A stretch of DNA of 64,000 nucleotides from NCBI GenBank assembly GCA_034620365.1, contig JAQGEQ010000084.1, positions 1,550,001 through 1,614,000 on the forward strand. The letters are read 5' to 3'. This stretch comes from Pegea sp. RAD2-039. Lineage: Eukaryota; Chordata; Thaliacea; Salpida; Salpidae. The notes under the pieces are model-generated. The model did no database searches and was not told where the DNA came from. It was given only the letters and a program-made list of their open reading frames with translations. The translations under genes and the position numbers were made by a program. Shown piece after piece: positions 1 to 24,507 of the stretch (position 1 is its first letter; the number at the start of each line of letters is the position of its first letter).

Positions 1-1451
1 TATTGTAATTTCAGCTTCCATAGGTTCCTATTTTTTATAATTTTTATGATTTCATTTTAGGTTGTTATAAAAATTCTTAGCAAGGTCTGAAAATAAAGCT
101 TTGTAAAAAAATATATTATTTTAAGTAAGCTTATTGATGTTTATTTGAAATCTTTTTTATAGTTGTCTTTTTTCTATAAAGATGCTTCAACTGTTGGTTT
201 TTTAGTAGGTCTTGTATAGTTGAATTTTTAACTTGATTCATAAAACAATTATTTAAACTCTGAAATTTACAGTGAAAAGCTGTGTCAATCAATACTGTCA
301 AATTTGAGCTTTTTATCAGTTGTAAATAGAATTCTTGGTTATGACAATTAAACCATGATATGGTTTGCTTGGGTAGAAATTTCCTGCTCAGTTTTGAGGT
401 TATATTATTAAGATAATAATTTTATTCTGTTGTCACTAAATCATGCTAAATTTCTGATTATTCATAATAAAACTTCTAATACCTTTTTATATATTTATAT
501 CCTAAATTGTTTGAAAATATTAAATGTCCAATTAATCATTAAAGCTATTTTTTACTCTAATTTGTAAAAAGTTTTTATTTATTTTGTTTTCAGAGAATAA
601 TTTTATTTACCAATATTTTTATTTATTGAACCGTTAGCTTTATCTAAATAATGTACTTTGTTTTTTTGCATAATGATTAATAATTCAGAACCAATTGTTC
701 TTGAAACAGTTATAGTTATTTATGAGGAAAGGAACTGTTAGCCAACAAAAATAATTTAAATCTGCTTAAGTTTTGATGAAGTCTTTAACAATAGTGATTC
801 TTGTCTTTAGTACTCTCAGTTATTCTCTGTCTTGAATTTATTTGCTTGATAAATAGTCAATAGAAAATTTCAATTCAAACTGTTTTACAAACATATTTTT
901 TAAAACAAAATTCATCTATTTAAGAAAATTTTTATCCAAATTAATAATTTGTATTCTTAAAAATGAAAATCTTTTATTAAAATTATATCTTGAAGATTGC
1001 TGTCAAACTACAAACTTATTTATATGAAAAGTAACGAATACTTTATTAGTTTTTCATTACCCACATATTTGTGAAATTTTAAAAGTTATTTGTTTATATG
1101 AATAATTTCTTTTAGCAGACATTTAGAATTTTTTTCGAATAATTCACCAGAAGTAGTTTGCGACAGACTTACATCAAGTATTCTCTAATATTTTAAGACA
1201 ATTTTTAATTCACTTACAAGAATTAAAAATTTGTTGATACAAATTGATTTGATTATGCTAGTTAGTACTAACGTCTGAACGTTTGTATTTGTTAAAGAAC
1301 AAACATAACTCTTCAATTTACTAAATTGTAATTTCAGTGAAATATTTCTAAGTCTTTGGTGTCAAATTTCCGTCTTAAATTCTTCTTCTATCTGTTTGTT
1401 TGCAAATTATTTGTTATCAGTTTTTTTGTCACTGACGTAATTTGTTCACAG
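1..1451. other. Intron sequence upstream of first visible PMCA exon
   Basis: This A+T-rich stretch ends in a splice acceptor (AG at 1450-1451) for the first recognisable PMCA exon. I looked for the missing N-terminal PMCA exons, which should encode the first transmembrane helix and the segment before it, and saw none here. It is therefore read as part of a long intron, and the gene start lies left of the window. Confidence 0.6.
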
Positions 1452-14681
<13,230 letters not shown>

Positions 14682-14917
14682 CTAGCAGCAACTAGTCGTC
14701 TGCTGCTCGATCATAGGAAACCGTCCAACTTGGTTCTACCTTCTTATGGAATCGCTTAATAGCGTCACCTACAACCGTCAATATCCAAATCACCTCAACT
14801 AGCAGCGATGATCAGAGACTTATTTATCTCAAGTTGCTGTCACCACCGAATGCTTATCATCAACTAATTGTTATGTTTTTTGATAAAAATTTTCACTGAT
14901 AAATGTTTAATTGTAAT

Positions 14918-14946
14918 TGGTTGGTTGGTTGGTCGGTCGGTCGGTT
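14918..14946. repeat. Tetranucleotide microsatellite (TTGG/TCGG)
   Basis: A run of TTGG units followed by TCGG units lies about 240 bp after the PMCA stop codon, probably in its 3' UTR. The TTGG-to-TCGG change partway through looks like one substitution spread by repeat slippage. Confidence 0.8.
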
Positions 14947-15290
14947 CTTCATTAACCACTGGGCACCATTCAACTGGTTTTGACCCTTTACGAAGCCTGA
15001 CCATCGAACCATTTACCTACTTTATCGGTCAAAAACAGATTTCAGTTTTTTTTCTTTGATTTATTTTGAAACAATTTTTTGATTTTTAGCTTCTACAATT
15101 TGATTTCAGAGCTAATTTCTTATATGAAGTCACTTTCCAACTAAACCCACCCTGAAGCACCCTAAACTTTGATTTGTGTATCTCAACCAATCAGAAACTG
15201 ATACTAATTAGCTGTCTGATCGCGCTTTCATTTTACCTGTTATGGTTCTAAGACGTCTTTAGCAATTGCTCCCTTTACCCATAAATAGAA

Positions 15291-15380
15291 ATGTCCAAAT
15301 CTTCACCTGTTGCAACTAAAGATCCAGAAAACCCAGCTGAAAAAGCCGTTGATTGGATTTCAGGTACCCCTGCGGCGTGA
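15291..15380 (+). CDS. Possible short ORF or first exon, unknown
   Basis: An ATG at 15291 opens 29 codons (MSKSSPVATKDPENPAEK then AVDWISGTPAA) before TGA at 15378. The composition (Ser, Pro, Glu, Lys) looks more protein-like than the flanking A+T-rich DNA. A GT at 15364 after TCAG could be a weak donor, making this a first exon, but I found no partner exon that clearly continues it before the SAXO gene at 19106. I do not recognise the peptide. It could be chance or part of the PMCA 3' UTR. Confidence 0.22.
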   Translation: MSKSSPVATKDPENPAEKAVDWISGTPAA

Positions 15381-18300
15381 TTTTTCTGCTTTAAATTAAT
15401 AGGATGGCTTTTTTGTACGACTCTTTTCTTTAGACTAGATAATAGCATCACTGAATTCATTTTGATGATTGCTTCCAATCAAGATTTGAATGTCTTTAAT
15501 TTTAGTTTATTTTTTGCTAGAGCAGTGTTGTTGTAATTGATTCAATCGGCAAATTGATTCTGCAGTTTCAACCTGATAGTACAATCTTGTTTGTGAATCT
15601 ATCCTTTGCCCTTTAAACTTCATCTCAACACGAAAATAACCAGAAACTTAGTTGACTTCTTCTCAGCACTATTTCCTGAATTTTAAAATTGCAGTTTTGA
15701 CTTTTTGCATTTCCTCAACTTTTTACAAAAGGTTTGAATGTGTTCGAACTTTGCGGCTGTTACTATGACAACGTGAACGAAGCTAAGCATCGACCTATTG
15801 CATGACAAACAGACGCAACTCTTTGGTTGCTTTTATCACCTTCAAAAAGCAATAAAACCCGCTTTTAATAAGCATGTTTCCTTTTAAATATTTGTATAAT
15901 AAAGCAGTTTTCTGATAAGTGCTTAGTTGTGATGTTTTTAACAAAACCTTTTGATATTTATCAAATACTTGCCACTACAAACCCTTCATCTGATAGAACG
16001 TGTTGCGATGCAGCAGTTGGCGGCTAAAAACTTGATAATAAAGAAATTTAAAGGTCAGTAGAAAGTTTGAACGTCAAAAAACAACTTAAACATGCCAGTG
16101 TTGAATTAAGTGTAAAGTTAGAAACAGATTTGATATCTTACAATAGAATGAAAGAAAGTAAAATTTCTAAAAAAGCTTTCATAAGTAAAAATCTCTTTTT
16201 ATTAATCACCAAAAAGATTATTGGAGATAAACTGAAGCTTTTATATTTATAAGTAAAGAAGATTACAGAAAAATGCTATTTGAGGTTTTAATGAGATTAC
16301 TTGTTTGAAATAAAAAACTTGCAAATAAATATTGTGTTTCACGAAACTTACTGGATTACTTAAAGACATAATCTAAGTTTAGTAGAGAAGCTAGAAACTT
16401 AAATAAACAACGCGACGTCCTATTAAGTTATATAGTTTTTGTTATCTAATTATAGAACTTATGAAACTTATAGATTTTTTAATGCACTTTTACTGTACTT
16501 CCTTTATTAAAGACGATTGAAAAAAGTCCCATTAACTTTAGATATATTCTTTCTTTACTAAAATGATTTCGAAGCCAACGAAATATTGGTAATAGATTTT
16601 TTATTATCTATTGTGTTAGTTTGACTGGCTGTAAAGACAATGTGTTTCAATTGAATGGACTAAATAAGTTGAAATAAAAGTTTGCTAATAAATAACGTTA
16701 TAAACGATCGATTTTTACTTTGACAAGTTTTGAAGCAAAAAGATTTCATTAATCTCAAACAACTACTATCAAATTTTCTATTCTTTATTGCTTTGTCACA
16801 AAGAAAGTTTTTGGGTTGAAATTTTCGATAAGTGCTTAGCTTGTTCCATGAAACAAAATTCGACAAAGCTTTACTTGGAAAATTTTTCATTTTTAAAGAT
16901 TTGATTTGGAACGAATTTTGAATATTGGATCAAATTCTCATTTTGATTAGAAGCATATGTCTGAAATAATTCTTTTAAATCGATGCGTACATCGAAAAAA
17001 TGTTAAAATGATTTTTTAAAATGTTTTAAATTAGGAGAAAGCTAAAAATATTTTAATATTAATCATACAAATTGTCTAATTGAATTCTTGAAAATATTTT
17101 TCATAGCGGAGTTGATTATGTTGTTTGTTAAGAACTTAATTTAGAAAGATTCAAAACTTCTTTGTCTTTGAGTTTCCTAAATGCGGGGTGTTTATCGATC
17201 TAAGTCAAGATAACGAAAAAGTTAAATGTCAAACAAACTCAACATTTCTTAAATTTTAAAAAAAGGTGTCATTTAAGGTTAAAGTTTTAGTTTGTCATAT
17301 GTCGTTTTGTGGTGAAAAATTTAACCAAAAAATTTATAATCAAAATAATTTCTTGTAATTTAAAACCAAAAAGTTTGATCTTTCTAATCTAAAATTTAAA
17401 CGAATAGTTTGAAAATAAAATTCGTTTTTTCAATTAATTAACATTTTGAAATTACAATTTAATAATGGATAAAACAAAACAAATAAGGTTTTAGTCTTTA
17501 ATTTAATCATAATTGTTTTGTAAAAATAGATTAGTAAAATTTTGACAAATGAAACAAATAGTTTAGAAAACTTCTATTCTGATGATAGTTCATTATAAGA
17601 ATATTGCTACTTTGTGGTTATTAACCTTTTAGACACATAACCATGAATTTCCGTTCTGCTACTGCAAGCAGGCGAGTCTAAAGTATTTTTGTTAGCAAGC
17701 ATAAATAGATGTAAAATAAGCTCTTCCATATGAAGCTAACTAAAAAATTATAAATCCAGAAGTAGTTTTGTTAATCAAGAGGCTTTTAATGTGCTTAATA
17801 CAAGCTACCAGCTTCTATTGAAATTGTGTTTCCACGCGGGAACCAAGCCAGTATTGATATTAATTCAAACTAAAGTTTTTATAAGCATGTTAGGCGAACA
17901 CCAATGTGACAAAGTAAATTTTTTAATGACTTAAAAATTAAATTTTAATATTTTCGTTACAAATTTGGAGATAACCTATTTTAATACTTTTAGAAAGGTT
18001 AACATGAATTCATTCACTTTTACATGTTTTGTTACATGTATAATCTTTCTATTTTTATATTATACATCATTAAAACAATAAAGTCATTTAAAATTATAAA
18101 TTTGGCGACAAATAAAAATTAAGTAAAGCAGTAAATTATATCTTCAAGAAATAATTATGACTTTGAGGAATTCTATCATCAAATGTTAAGGATACTGAGT
18201 TACAGTTATCCAATGTATCAAGCTGCTAGGCAAACTGTATAAGCTACTTTGTCTAACAGCAGTTCTTAGTTTTCTAGTAGCGTTATATTGAAAATAAATT

Positions 18301-19105
18301 ATATAAGCAAATTACTAAAATATAGTTTATAATTCTAAGCAACATTAATAAAATTTTTCATTAAGATGATAGAATTTTAAAATAATGAAGTCACTTTTAA
18401 AATTTATGATAAAACTATCAGATTTAAATCTGTTTTTGAGCAATTATGATCGCTGGCTTTGAGCAAATATGAAGCAGCAGAAAAAAATAGAAATTTTCAT
18501 AAAAAAATATCAATTTTTATAAAATTGGTTTTCAATCGAGTCAGCAATAAATAGATTTATTTATCTGAAATCAAACAATACCCAAGCTGAGAAAATATGT
18601 ACTTAGACCAAAATCGGCAAGCTTACTGTTTCTATGGTTTTTACTAACGCTATAGCGGTTTTGCTCAAGTAATTACATCGAAACTCTTTAAAAGTTTTCT
18701 TTGAAAAAATTTATTTTGCAAATTAAATTGATTTGTTGTTAAATTTTTCTAAAATAACATTTAAAGTCAATTTCGTCGATTTGTGAACCTAAGTGACTAG
18801 TAAGAAGTAATATTCGTTGACTATTTATTTTGGTTTTTAAACTGCGTCTAACTACCAGTTAGCAATTTTGTAAATATTTTATGACTAGTTATTTTAGTTT
18901 ATTTAAATTGTATTAAAATTAGTTCTAATTTATGTTTATAGGAAGTTAAGTGAACATAAGATAACAAAAAACAACTTTCTATCTATTATTTCTCAATTGC
19001 CTTTGAATTGCTTGATTTTGAGAAAATATTTTTCAGACAAACGTTCAAATTTATGATAATTTTAAAAGAATTTTGTCAATTTAGAAATTTGTAAAGATTA
19101 AAATT
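15381..19105. other. Intergenic region, no gene seen
   Basis: A+T-rich spacer between PMCA and the SAXO-like gene. The short open frames at 16067-16252 (+) and 16660-16890 (-) have low-complexity Lys/Phe/Ile/Leu composition and no recognisable motif. The missing Cys-rich N-terminal exon of SAXO proteins, if present in this animal, would be expected here, but I could not see it. The 12-mer GCAGGCGAGTCT near 17669 recurs near 20489. Confidence 0.5.
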
Positions 19106-22100
19106 ATGGGGAGGCCAAAACTTGTTAAAAAGTTTCATAAAGTCGTAGACTTAAATCAAGGTAAGATGGAAGCAACTGGACATTACAGAAACACCTATCT
19201 CTCCCATAAGTAAGAAAATGAATTATATGTTACATAATCATCCAAGTTTAAATTCTTAAATAAATATTCAAATTTAAAAATACATTTATAATTCCAATAC
19301 AACTTAAATAACTCAACCAGATTTCAAGTTATGAAAATATTATATGAAAGAACATGACTTTTAGAAACCATCAACGCACCAAGATGATACTACCATCACC
19401 TGAAACAAGGCCTCAGTATAGTCCTATGACAGTGCTTCCAACAACTAAAGAAGCTTTTATAAATCATGGAATACCTATAAAAAGAAAATTAATCATACCT
19501 GTAAGTTTCTTTTTGTTTTTTAAAGTTATTTATTACATATATTGCATAAAGTTTCTGATATAAACTTCTTCAGATAAATTTTATTGTAGTTATTAATTTT
19601 TTAGTATCATTCCTTTGATTACTAAACTACTATTAGACAGTTTTTATTTAGGATTCATTATTTTTTAGATTATTTATTATAAAAGAACTTTATGTTAAGT
19701 AGGTTTGGTAACTTCATAATTAACTATTTAAAGAGATGAAATTAAAAAATATATATTCTAAAATTATCAATGTAGTTTTATATAATGTGTAAATTATGTT
19801 TCTAACATTTTATCTCTGAAATTGGACTTTATGAGTTTATTAATATTTTAAAAAAGGGTCAATTAGATTAAAATTCTATTAGGTAGTATCTACTGGATAA
19901 TTTTTTAAGTCTTTATAAGACTTGATTTTTTTGAAAGATGTAAAATTCAAAAAATTCACTTTAAGCTGTCATTTAGCAGTATGTTTGAAACTTTTAGTTT
20001 TTTAATCCGCCATAATGATAAGAATTTAGTTTATGGAACTAAAAATATAAGTTAAAACCAATTTGATGACATTGACTTGCAAATTCCTCATTTAATAATG
20101 CGAAGTCTTAACTTGTACTTCATCAAAATATTGTGATTGATGGTTGAGAGTATTTAGAAGACGCGCGACAAATTATTTATTTTTAAAATATTTTGTATCA
20201 CTTTTTATTTGAAGTAATTGATTGTTATGACTCTGTTAAAAGTTACAAAATAATAGAAGCTTTTAGTTGAGATGTTTTTTACAAATTGATTTCTTCTGCT
20301 ACTAGTATTGATAATAATACTTTCTTAAAGTATAAATTGAAATTATTTTAGTATTAGTAGAATCAATAAAAACTTTTCTAAAGATATAATTTTGTTAGAA
20401 TCAGGTCGAGTAGAAAGTATGTTAAGAGTTGGATAAAACGTGAAACCGTTCTAGCAAAGGATTATCAAATTAGGTGATTTGCTAAAAGCAGGCGAGTCTT
20501 CAGCACCTTCGACCACAAAACTCAAAATATTTTTCGATTTTAAACAAATCTTAGAAGTTTTATTTTACCCAAAGCGATTTTCTTATCATGGTGTTAAATC
20601 AGTAGAAATAAATTTCAATTAAATTGGTGTGCTTCACGCGGAATTTAAACCATTTTTGTAAGTGGTTTGAACTAAGATTCATTTCATGCCACTTGACAAG
20701 CAGACAGGTTAAGATTTTCTTCATGCTTTATTACTTTTGTGCATTTTTAAGCTGTAAATAAGAAAAATTCTAGTCCATCTGTGTGGCGAAACGGTTACCA
20801 TGCATGCCAAATAGTTGGTTCCGGGTTAGATCCCAGGTGGACACATATTAGTGAAAAGGAAAAGTCCATATAAAAAACTCGGGTAGGAAGATCCTGTGAG
20901 TCTGGTAAAATGACTTTTTAGGAGTTGTAAAACTCTGGATTTAAAGCCGGAGTTGGAGCCCCGTGGGCACCTGTACTCAGTGTCGTTCTGACAGCTCCTG
21001 CGACGCCAGCTGGACGCAGCTGCATCAGTCTGTTTGTTCCGCTGCATAACCTGGTTGGCGTGGAGAGTGGAATCCTGCTGCATGGGCAGGATATCCACAA
21101 CTATATATAAGATTCGATTATCTAGTTTTAAAAGTATTTCATATTCAAAAAACAATTTATGAGATGAAAAATCTTTCTAGAAAGAAGAATTAAAAGTAAA
21201 GAATGGAAAGTTGGATGATATGACGATGTATAAGCAAGACTTCCCGTCTAAATTGCAGCTCCCACCTCTTGTCGTTGTATGTTTTATTAATTTTTCTTCA
21301 GTTTCTTAAATTATTGAAATTTTTTGAAACTTTTTAGGTAAAAAGGGAGGAAAGGGTTAAATCTAGCGGTTTGTTTGACGGCAGGACGATAAATAAAGAT
21401 CACTATAAAGATTGGAAGATCGGACCAAGACCTAGGTAAGGATTGTAATTAGAAATGAAGATGAATGCTAAAGGAAGATACAAAAGTCCAGCTTTTAGTG
21501 AAGCTTAAACAACAAATTCAACTAAATATTTTCATACTTTTTTTATTACTCTTTCTTTTACTTTCAAGCTTTTATTTGTAGATATATGGAACTGAAGTCT
21601 TTGAGCGGTCCTCTAATCTTTCCGAGAAAGAAAAATTTACAAATTTCAGACATTGAAAAACTCTACAAGTCGACGACTCATTCAAATTACACAAAAGTAC
21701 CAACAGATCAACTTACAAGAAGCGAAATAAAAATTCATCCTGATAACATAAGAGTCGGTGAAGGTAAAAAGACATGAAGTTAAAAATCAGTCGCTCATAA
21801 AAACAAAGAGATTTAAAAAGGCAGTTTTAATGAAAGTTACAAATATTTCAGGTGACATTGATTTAAAAACTACAACAAACTTGACGTATAAAGCAAACCC
21901 GATTGGTGATAGAATATTAGTAAAAACTCAGGAGAAGAAAATAAATTATCCTATTCCTCCTAAAATGATTTGTGACACGAAATACAACTCGGATTTCAAA
22001 ACTACAAACTTTATAGCTCCTCCAAAACTTGCTTCACCTGCTCCAGCCACAATACAACTTAAAATGGACAAACAGTTAGTTGACTGGACATCACAAAACC

Positions 22101-23303
22101 AGTTTTATTCATTAATTTAGTTTGTGGTTGATTGCTACTTCACTCAAATATCATTTGTTTATAAGTTTGAAAGTTTATTTCAAAATCAATTATAAATTGT
22201 TTTATAAAATAGTGACTAATAAAACGAAGGGTTTTATCTTTTAGTATTGATTAGGGTTTTTGAATATCTTGTAGATAATTTTACTCAAAATGTCAACTTT
22301 TTTAGCTAACCAATATTCGCTCATAAATTATTTGCTGGTCAAGAACTTTTTTTAATATAGATGTGATTACGAAACTGAACAAAGAAAGCAATTTCACGGT
22401 TGGGATATAAAAAAGCATCCTCGAATAAAGGCAAATAAGCTGGAAGACCACACAGAAGTTTCAACTGATAAGATGCAAGCTATAACCACTTCTATGGTAT
22501 TTGTTTGAGTGAAAAATAAGAATTTCTTGTTGACTTTAATAGAATTAAATCTGTTTTAAATATCATTTGTACCTGTAAGCCAATTCTTTTCTTTTTATAT
22601 TCTGTACATAAAAACAATTAGATCTTTTATTTACAGCAAGATTATCCGGCCAAATCTGCAGAAGCAATAGTTTCTATAAGACGTCCATGTACAAATCAGA
22701 GCATAAAGCAAACCAAAGTCGATTACACAACCTCAAATAAGGCTTCATACAAAGAATGGAAAGACGCTATTAAGAAGCGCACTCGATTTGGAGATTTTCA
22801 CGAAGCTTTCAAACAATCTATTATTCCTTCTACCGTAATTGTCTTGCAAAAATAATGTTTATATTTACTGTCAGTTATTTTGAATATTATTACAGAATAG
22901 ATTTTTAGTGAATAAGTTTTTGTAATTTCAAATAATTCTATTTTTTCAGCGAAAGACCAATTATCAAACTACTAATCAATCTGAGTTCATTGAGAAAAAA
23001 GGGCATGTACGGAAATCGATGAAACCTATTCATAAAATGTTGGTTGATGAAAAGTTAAATCATGATTTTAACACAACCTCGAGATTGTGTTTTCAGTTAG
23101 TACTTTATTCATTAAATCATTTACTAGCAGCAAATTTCTGACTTTTGTGATTATTAGAAAATAGTTCGGCTAATGTAAAAACTTTTATCAAACTTTAAAT
23201 TTTATTATTGATTCATTCTCTTATTTGATTGAATTTTCTATCACTTTATAGACACCCACCAGCATCATGTTATGAAATTGAAGAGATTGTGGTTGCTTGC
23301 TGA
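19106..23303 (+). CDS. SAXO: SAXO-family stabiliser of axonemal microtubules
   Basis: Ciliary microtubule-associated protein; SAXO proteins bind and stabilise axonemal and centriolar microtubules through repeated Mn motifs. Exons: 19106-19209, 19365-19500, 21181-21276, 21338-21435, 21582-21763, 21852-22074, 22361-22496, 22637-22834, 22950-23095, 23252-23303. All phases join, giving 456 residues, close to human SAXO1 (474 from memory). Mn-like repeats recur about every 30-40 residues: GHYRNTYLSH, PTTKEAFINH, MTMYKQDFPS, INKDHYKDW, STTHSNYTKV, TTTNLTYKAN, DTKYNSDFKT, VDYTTSNKASYKEW and TNYQTTNQSEF. The end, PPASCYEIEEI, resembles the PPGYTFEEV near the SAXO1 C-terminus. The usual Cys-rich N-terminus is not visible: an in-frame acceptor at 19083-19084 leaves room for an upstream exon, so the start is uncertain. 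Exon 21852 also reads through its donor to a stop at 22120. Confidence 0.85.
20773..21110 (+). mobile_element. tRNA-derived SINE in SAXO intron 2
   Basis: A G+C-richer island in A+T-rich intron DNA. Its head (20773-20842) folds like a tRNA: TCCATCTG at 20774-20781 pairs with CAGGTGGA at 20834-20841, TGGCGAAACGGTTACCATGC resembles a pol III A box, and GGGTTAGATCCCA resembles a B box and T arm. It lacks a clean anticodon arm, so it is not a functional tRNA. About 265 bp of unrelated body follow, ending near CTATATATAAG. This head-body layout is that of a tRNA-derived SINE. I see no exact target-site duplication and cannot name the family. Open frames on the minus strand here (20826-21155) are by-products. 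Confidence 0.7.
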
Positions 23304-24507
23304 AAAATGAGTCTTTAAAATGATGAGAAAGTTCTTTTCTAGAACTATAAAGTATCAGCCTGTTTTTAATCGTGACAATCTCTATTATAAATTTGATTAG
23401 CTGCAGATTTATCTGAATTTTTAACAAAATATATTCCTGTAGATGATTACAACAATTTCTTCGTATCTTTACCTAACAATTAATGTTCTTTGTATATTTG
23501 TAAATAGAATTTAAATCAGAAATTATTATTCTAAAACTAATCAATCCTTTTTGTAAACATTTTTTATCTTTTAACTGCCATGAAATCAGCTCTTCATCTT
23601 AATGTCTCTTAATGATAATAATAATTTACTTTAAGATATTTATTCACTGTCAAAGATAAAAATAAGAATATTTCGTGTTTAATTATTAACCAACAAAGCA
23701 TTTACTTTAATAAAATACTTCTTCAAAGTGCTGTTGTCGAAAATGTTTCTATTATTTATTTTTTGAGTTTATCTAATAAAATATTTCAGTTGTAAAATTT
23801 CTAACAAAACTTTTTCAATCTTTTATCTAAAGAAGAATTAAAATGCTAATATGCAAGGTTATCAAAATATTTTAGAGATGCACACTTATGTGAAGTAAAC
23901 CTAAATCAAAATATTTTTACAAATTTCTTCAATTTGATAAAAGTCGAAACAAATAATTGCAGAATATTTATTTGATTTTATTTCTAATCATAAAAAATTT
24001 GAAAAATTTAATTCAAAGCCGAAAAATTGAATAAATTTTTTCCACAAAGAATTTTAATGTTGAAAAAATAACAAAAAAAACAAAATTGAAAAAAACTTGA
24101 TAATATCTGTTACAACAAATCATAGAAATCTAATAATTTCAGCTTCTATTTTGACGGAATATAACACAGAAACAACAGATTTTTTCAACTAAAAAACAAC
24201 TCTTAAGACAGTCATTAGAGGCTGGAGCTAACGAGATGATAAAAGATACTGCAAGACACGACGACCAATAGTTGGGAAAATATAAATTTGCATGAAAGCT
24301 CCGACAGCATCCAAACAATCTTGCTTTAATCTTGCAAAGGTAAACACATTTCTAATTGCTAAGAACAGTTGAAAAGGCAGTTAGCAGTTGTTGCAAGCTT
24401 CCAAGAGATTAATGATGATCCTGACACTAAGGGATGTTGAACAGCAAAGAAATGATGAAGAGCAAAGACTTTATCTGAACTCAATTTAAACAGAAAAATC
24501 TTCTTCA
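23304..24507. other. Convergent intergenic spacer between SAXO and ADAMTSL genes
   Basis: Holds the 3' ends of two genes that face each other. It is A+T rich, with an AATAAA near 23711 that could serve the SAXO transcript. I saw no further coding signal, except that 24128-24507 is less A+T rich and probably carries the 3' UTR of the minus-strand ADAMTSL gene. Confidence 0.5.

Noticed and set aside
20826..21155. 109-codon minus-strand open frame
   Set aside because: It lies within the G+C-rich SINE body, where stop codons are rare, and shows no protein motif.
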